Shown here piece after piece: positions 59,816 to 64,000 of a DNA stretch of 64,000 nt. Both the position numbers and the translations under genes were made by a program. Under the pieces are notes generated by a model, which saw only the letters and a list, made by a program, of their open reading frames with translations, was not told where the DNA came from and ran no database searches. The first letter of the stretch is position 1. Each line of letters opens with the position of its first letter. The DNA comes from Pseudomonadota bacterium (GTDB lineage: Bacteria > Pseudomonadota > Gammaproteobacteria > Pseudomonadales > Pseudohongiellaceae), in the NCBI GenBank assembly GCA_027592275.1, contig JAQCKF010000002.1:62001-126000 (forward strand). Direction: 5' to 3'.

Positions 59816-62509
59816 ATGAAAAACGCATCGGCCAGAACTACCTATTTGAAAGACTATAGGCCGCCACCATTTACTATCGAAACCACAGATCTTCATTTCG
59901 ACCTATATGAAGACCATGCGAGCGTTGTCTCCAAGCTGCTCTTTAAATGTAGCGGGGGCTCTGACGTCACCAGCCTATGGCTACATGGGCAGCTCTTAAA
60001 GTTAGAAAAAGTTTTTATAAACGGTCAACTATTAAATTCCGATCAATACAGTCAAGACGATGAGGGCTTAACTATCCCAGCGCTGGACGGTCTTCTAGGT
60101 GCATCATTCGAAGAATTTCTGTTTGAGTGTCACACAAGAATCGAGCCGCAAAATAACATGGCGCTTGAGGGCTTATATAAGTCAAAGAAGATGTTCTGTA
60201 CGCAGTGCGAGGCAGAAGGCTTTCGCCGCATCACTTATTATCTAGATCGCCCCGATGTCATGTCGGTATTTACCACCACGGTAGCGGCAGAAAAAGCCAA
60301 GTACCCGGTACTGCTTTCCAACGGTAATAATATCGCAAGCGGTGATGTAGAGGGCGCGCCCGACAGGCACTGGGTAACTTGGGAAGATCCGTTTAAGAAG
60401 CCGAGCTACTTATTCGCTCTGGTGGCGGGTGATCTGCTCAGCCTTGATGATACCTTTGTAACCTGCAGCGATCGAGAGATCGATCTGCGTATATTCGTCG
60501 AAGAAAAGGATATCGACAAGTGCGACCATGCGATGCTATCGCTGAAAAATTCGATGCGCTGGGACGAGGAGGTATATGGTCGTGAATACGATCTCGATAT
60601 ATTCATGATCGTTGCGGTCGACGACTTTAATATGGGTGCGATGGAGAACAAGGGCCTGAATGTATTTAACACCTCCTGCGTGCTTGCCAGCCCACAAACC
60701 ACAACCGACTTTTCCTTTCAGCGTGTCGAGGCGGTTGTCGCTCATGAATATTTTCACAATTGGTCTGGTAACCGAGTCACCTGTAGAGATTGGTTTCAGC
60801 TTAGCTTGAAGGAAGGATTTACCGTATACCGCGATTCTGAGTTTTCCGCGGATATGGGCTCGCGGACAGTCAAAAGAGTTGAGGATGTCTCCTTCCTGCA
60901 AACCGTACAGTTCGCAGAAGATGGAGGTCCGATGGCACATTCGGTGCGACCTGACTCTTACATGGAAATCTCCAATTTTTACACGGTTACCATCTACGAG
61001 AAGGGTGCAGAGGTTGTTCGTATGATCGCCTTGTTGCTAGGGCCTGAGAAATTTAGAGCAGGCAGTGACTTATACTTTGAAAGGCACGATGGACAGGCCG
61101 TAACTACAGAGGATTTTGTAAAGGCCATGGAGGATGCTAGTGGCATCGATCTAGGTCAGTTTCGTAACTGGTACTATCAGGCTGGTACTCCAGTGCTCTC
61201 TATCCAGAGCGAATTTGATGCAGACAACAAGCATTACACGCTGCATGTTAGCCAGTCCTGTCCGGACACTCCGGGGCAGTCGAACAAGAAGCCATTAACG
61301 GTCCCTTTGCGGCTGGGTTTGCTGGGAAGCGATGGCAAAGACCTGCCACTGAGGTTGCTTGGCGATGATGCAGCTACGAGCAAAACCGATAGAGTGTTGT
61401 CCGTAACACACCAAGAGCAGCAGTTCGTCTTTGAGGGGTTGGAATCTGAACCAATACCTTCATTGCTGCGCGGCTTTAGCGCACCGGTGAGGCTGCAGTA
61501 TGACTATTCCCGTGATGATTTGTTATTTCTCATGGTCAACGACAGCGATGGTTTCAACCGTTGGAACGCTTCTCAGTTGCTTACTATAGGGCTAATCGAC
61601 GAGCTTCAGTCTGATTTGGCGGCGGGCAGGGATTTAGCTCTTCCGCAGAGTTTGGTTGACGCCTATACGGGAGTGCTTGATTCGACCCTGTCTGACCCCA
61701 GTGTGGATAAGGCAATGGTCGCACAACTGCTTAGTCTTCCCACGATTGGTTTTCTGATCGAGAGAGCAGGGGTTGCCGATGTTGAGAGCATTCACCTTGT
61801 ACGTGAGTTTTTATTGAATGGGCTCTCCGTTAAGTTCTATTCATCGTTCCTCGATGTGTATACCAATAACACGAGCGATGCTGAGTACGCTGCAGATGCT
61901 GAATCAATAGCTAGAAGGTCGCTTAAGAACCTGGCGCTATCCTATCTGATGAGAAGCGACAAGGATGAAGCAGTTGCGTTGGCGCAGCAGCAGTTTGTTC
62001 AGGCTAGCAATATGACCGACCAACTGTCTGGCCTGCGTTGTCTGGTCAATAGTGGCGCAGAAGCCGCAGTCGAATTAAAACGCGATGCGCTAGCTAGTTT
62101 TTACAAGCAATGGAGTCATGAGCCGCTCGTGGTTGATCAATGGTTTGTGGTGCAGGCTGTCTGTCAGCTACCCGGTAGCTTGGCGCAAGTTAAGCAGTTG
62201 CTTGAGCATGCGGACTTCGATATTCGCAACCCCAATAAAGTACGATCACTGATTGGTGCGTTCTGTGGCCAGAATCATGTTGGGTTTCATGATACCAGTG
62301 GCGAGGGTTACGAGTTCTTAGCTGATCAGGTTCTGGTTCTCGATAAGCTGAATCCACAGATAGCTTCTCGACTCCTAACACCGTTGACACGCTGGAGGAA
62401 GTTCAGTGCGAAGCGGCAGGGGTTGATGCAGGCACAACTTCGGCGGATCAAGGCGCAGGAGGAACTATCGAAGGACTTATTCGAAATCATAGAGAAGAGC
62501 ACGATCTAA
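59816..62509 (+). CDS. pepN: Aminopeptidase N (M1 family)
   Basis: 'ALEGLYKSKKMFCTQCEAEGFRRITYYLDRPDVMSVFTTT', 'GAMENKGLNVFN', 'VAHEYFHNWSGNRVTCRDWFQLSLKEGFTVYRDSEFSADM'. Confidence 0.98.
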   Translation: MKNASARTTYLKDYRPPPFTIETTDLHFDLYEDHASVVSKLLFKCSGGSDVTSLWLHGQLLKLEKVFINGQLLNSDQYSQDDEGLTIPALDGLLGASFEEFLFECHTRIEPQNNMALEGLYKSKKMFCTQCEAEGFRRITYYLDRPDVMSVFTTTVAAEKAKYPVLLSNGNNIASGDVEGAPDRHWVTWEDPFKKPSYLFALVAGDLLSLDDTFVTCSDREIDLRIFVEEKDIDKCDHAMLSLKNSMRWDEEVYGREYDLDIFMIVAVDDFNMGAMENKGLNVFNTSCVLASPQTTTDFSFQRVEAVVAHEYFHNWSGNRVTCRDWFQLSLKEGFTVYRDSEFSADMGSRTVKRVEDVSFLQTVQFAEDGGPMAHSVRPDSYMEISNFYTVTIYEKGAEVVRMIALLLGPEKFRAGSDLYFERHDGQAVTTEDFVKAMEDASGIDLGQFRNWYYQAGTPVLSIQSEFDADNKHYTLHVSQSCPDTPGQSNKKPLTVPLRLGLLGSDGKDLPLRLLGDDAATSKTDRVLSVTHQEQQFVFEGLESEPIPSLLRGFSAPVRLQYDYSRDDLLFLMVNDSDGFNRWNASQLLTIGLIDELQSDLAAGRDLALPQSLVDAYTGVLDSTLSDPSVDKAMVAQLLSLPTIGFLIERAGVADVESIHLVREFLLNGLSVKFYSSFLDVYTNNTSDAEYAADAESIARRSLKNLALSYLMRSDKDEAVALAQQQFVQASNMTDQLSGLRCLVNSGAEAAVELKRDALASFYKQWSHEPLVVDQWFVVQAVCQLPGSLAQVKQLLEHADFDIRNPNKVRSLIGAFCGQNHVGFHDTSGEGYEFLADQVLVLDKLNPQIASRLLTPLTRWRKFSAKRQGLMQAQLRRIKAQEELSKDLFEIIEKSTI

Positions 62510-62541
62510 TTGGCGCCTATAGCGGCGACAGATGATGAGGC

Positions 62542-62575
62542 AATAAAAAAGGTGGCCTAGGCCACCTTTTTTATT
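62542..62575. terminator. Bidirectional rho-independent terminator between convergent pepN and acnB
   Basis: AATAAAAAAGGTGGCCT|AGGCCACCTTTTTTATT, perfect 17-bp palindrome with A-run and T-run flanks. Confidence 0.92.
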
Positions 62576-62592
62576 CAAGCGGGTTTTAGGTT

Positions 62593-64000
62593 TTACTTGG
62601 CGACTTCCTGCACATTAGTCACGGGAATATTCTTCGCCCGATCTGCCGCTTCCATAAAGTCCGCAATCTCGTTGAAGTTCATATAACGATAGATGCTATC
62701 AGCCATGGTATTGATGTTGCCCATATAGCTCATGTACTCATCCATAGTTGGAATTTTACCGAGAGCCGCGCAGACAGCTGCCAACTCAGATGATGAGAGA
62801 TAAACATTCGCTCCCTGTCCGAGCCGGTTGGGGAAGTTTCGCGTAGAGGTCGATACCACCGTAGAGTTTGGTGCAACTCGTGCCTGGTTGCCCATGCATA
62901 GCGAGCAGCCTGGCATCTCGGTCCGTGCACCCGATACACCGAAAATATTGTAGATGCCTTCTTCACTTAGCTGATGCTCGTCCATCTTCGTTGGAGGCGC
63001 GATCCAAAGCTTCGCGGGAAGGCCACCGTCGACCTGTTTTAAGACCTCGGCAGCCGCGCGGAAGTGACCGATGTTAGTCATGCAAGATCCGATGAAGACC
63101 TCGTCGATCTGCGTGCCTTGTACGTCAGAAAGAGTCCTCACGTCGTCTGGGTCATTAGGGCAGGCCAGCAGTGGCTCAGTAATTTCGTTAAGATCGATCT
63201 CGATAACCTTGTAATATTCCGCATCTGCATCAGCTTCTAGCAGTTCTGGATTCTCCAGCCATGCTTCCATTGCTTGTGCACGTCGCTCTAGAGTGCGCGC
63301 GTCCTGATACCCATTGTCGATCATCCAGCGCAGCAGCGTGATGTTGGACTTGAAGTATTCGATGATTGGTTCTTTATTCAGACGAACGCTGCAGCCGCCG
63401 GCTGAACGTTCTGCGGAGGCATCGGAAAGTTCAAATGCCTGCTCGATCTTGAGGTCGGGTAGACCTTCGATCTCGAGAATGCGTCCGGAAAAAATATTCT
63501 TCTTGCCTTTCTTCTCCAAAGTGAGATCGCCGCTTTGTAGCGCTGCATAAGGAATCGAGTTGACGAGATCGCGCAGAGTAATACCGGGCTGCATTTTTCC
63601 CTTAAAGCGAACTAAAACTGATTCAGGCATATCCAGGGGCATAACACCGGTCGCTGCTGCGAAGGCAACAAGACCAGAACCTGCTGGGAATGAGATGCCG
63701 ATAGGGAAGCGTGTATGAGAATCTCCTCCAGTGCCTACCGTATCTGGCAGCAACATGCGGTTTAGCCAAGAGTGGATAATGCCATCGCCAGCGCGCAGCG
63801 AGACTCCGCCGCGTGTCTGGATGAAATCTGGAAGTGTGTGCTGTGTGTCGATGTCGACTGGCTTTGGGTAGGCCGCTGTATGACAGAAGGACTGCATAAC
63901 AAGATCTGCAGAGAAGCCGAGGCATGCGAGGTCTTTCAATTCGTCGCGGGTCATGGGGCCAGTTGTATCTTGGCTGCCTACAGTGGTCATCTTCGGTTCG
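62593..64000 (-). CDS. acnB: Bifunctional aconitate hydratase 2 (C-terminal part; gene runs off the window end)
   Basis: '[106 protein letters not shown]'; frame open to base 64000. Confidence 0.97.
   Translation of the reverse strand, partial: EPKMTTVGSQDTTGPMTRDELKDLACLGFSADLVMQSFCHTAAYPKPVDIDTQHTLPDFIQTRGGVSLRAGDGIIHSWLNRMLLPDTVGTGGDSHTRFPIGISFPAGSGLVAFAAATGVMPLDMPESVLVRFKGKMQPGITLRDLVNSIPYAALQSGDLTLEKKGKKNIFSGRILEIEGLPDLKIEQAFELSDASAERSAGGCSVRLNKEPIIEYFKSNITLLRWMIDNGYQDARTLERRAQAMEAWLENPELLEADADAEYYKVIEIDLNEITEPLLACPNDPDDVRTLSDVQGTQIDEVFIGSCMTNIGHFRAAAEVLKQVDGGLPAKLWIAPPTKMDEHQLSEEGIYNIFGVSGARTEMPGCSLCMGNQARVAPNSTVVSTSTRNFPNRLGQGANVYLSSSELAAVCAALGKIPTMDEYMSYMGNINTMADSIYRYMNFNEIADFMEAADRAKNIPVTNVQEVAK

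Overview
This 64-kb window reads as a chromosomal segment of a gammaproteobacterium and is mostly housekeeping. Blocks recognised from the supplied translations: purN/purM, DUF2066-hda, wrbA-arsC-yihY, proS, aspS-yebC-ruvC-ruvA-ruvB, tolQ-tolR-tolA-tolB-pal-cpoB-queE-queC, nadA, a BepA-like M48 protease, tusA, a PerM-like transporter, dapA-bamC, rmuC, miaE, an FKBP isomerase, an M18 aminopeptidase, mnmC, prfB (with a +1 frameshift site), lysS, ung, queD, nadK, a rhomboid protease, pepN and the 3' part of acnB. There are three tRNA genes (Lys-TTT, Val-TAC, Asp-GTC). The first ~8.6 kb is the most accessory-looking part: a small protein with two AP2-like repeats, a TIGR04283/TIGR04282-type glycosyltransferase pair, an orphan FlgM-like anti-sigma factor, a FemAB/GNAT-like protein and a FleQ-like sigma-54 activator with no flagellar structural genes nearby. 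Items most worth a second look: (1) a 185-bp nested palindromic element between tusA and the PerM-like gene; (2) a CHASE2-adenylate cyclase split into two frames at a (CT)4 tract; (3) the tandem AP2-like protein; (4) the FlgM/FemAB/FleQ neighbourhood; (5) a secreted M12-type zinc metalloprotease; (6) an HU-like protein with a histone-like N-terminal tail. I found no CRISPR array, prophage, transposase or obvious new multi-gene defence system. All family calls come from recognising motifs by eye, without database searches.
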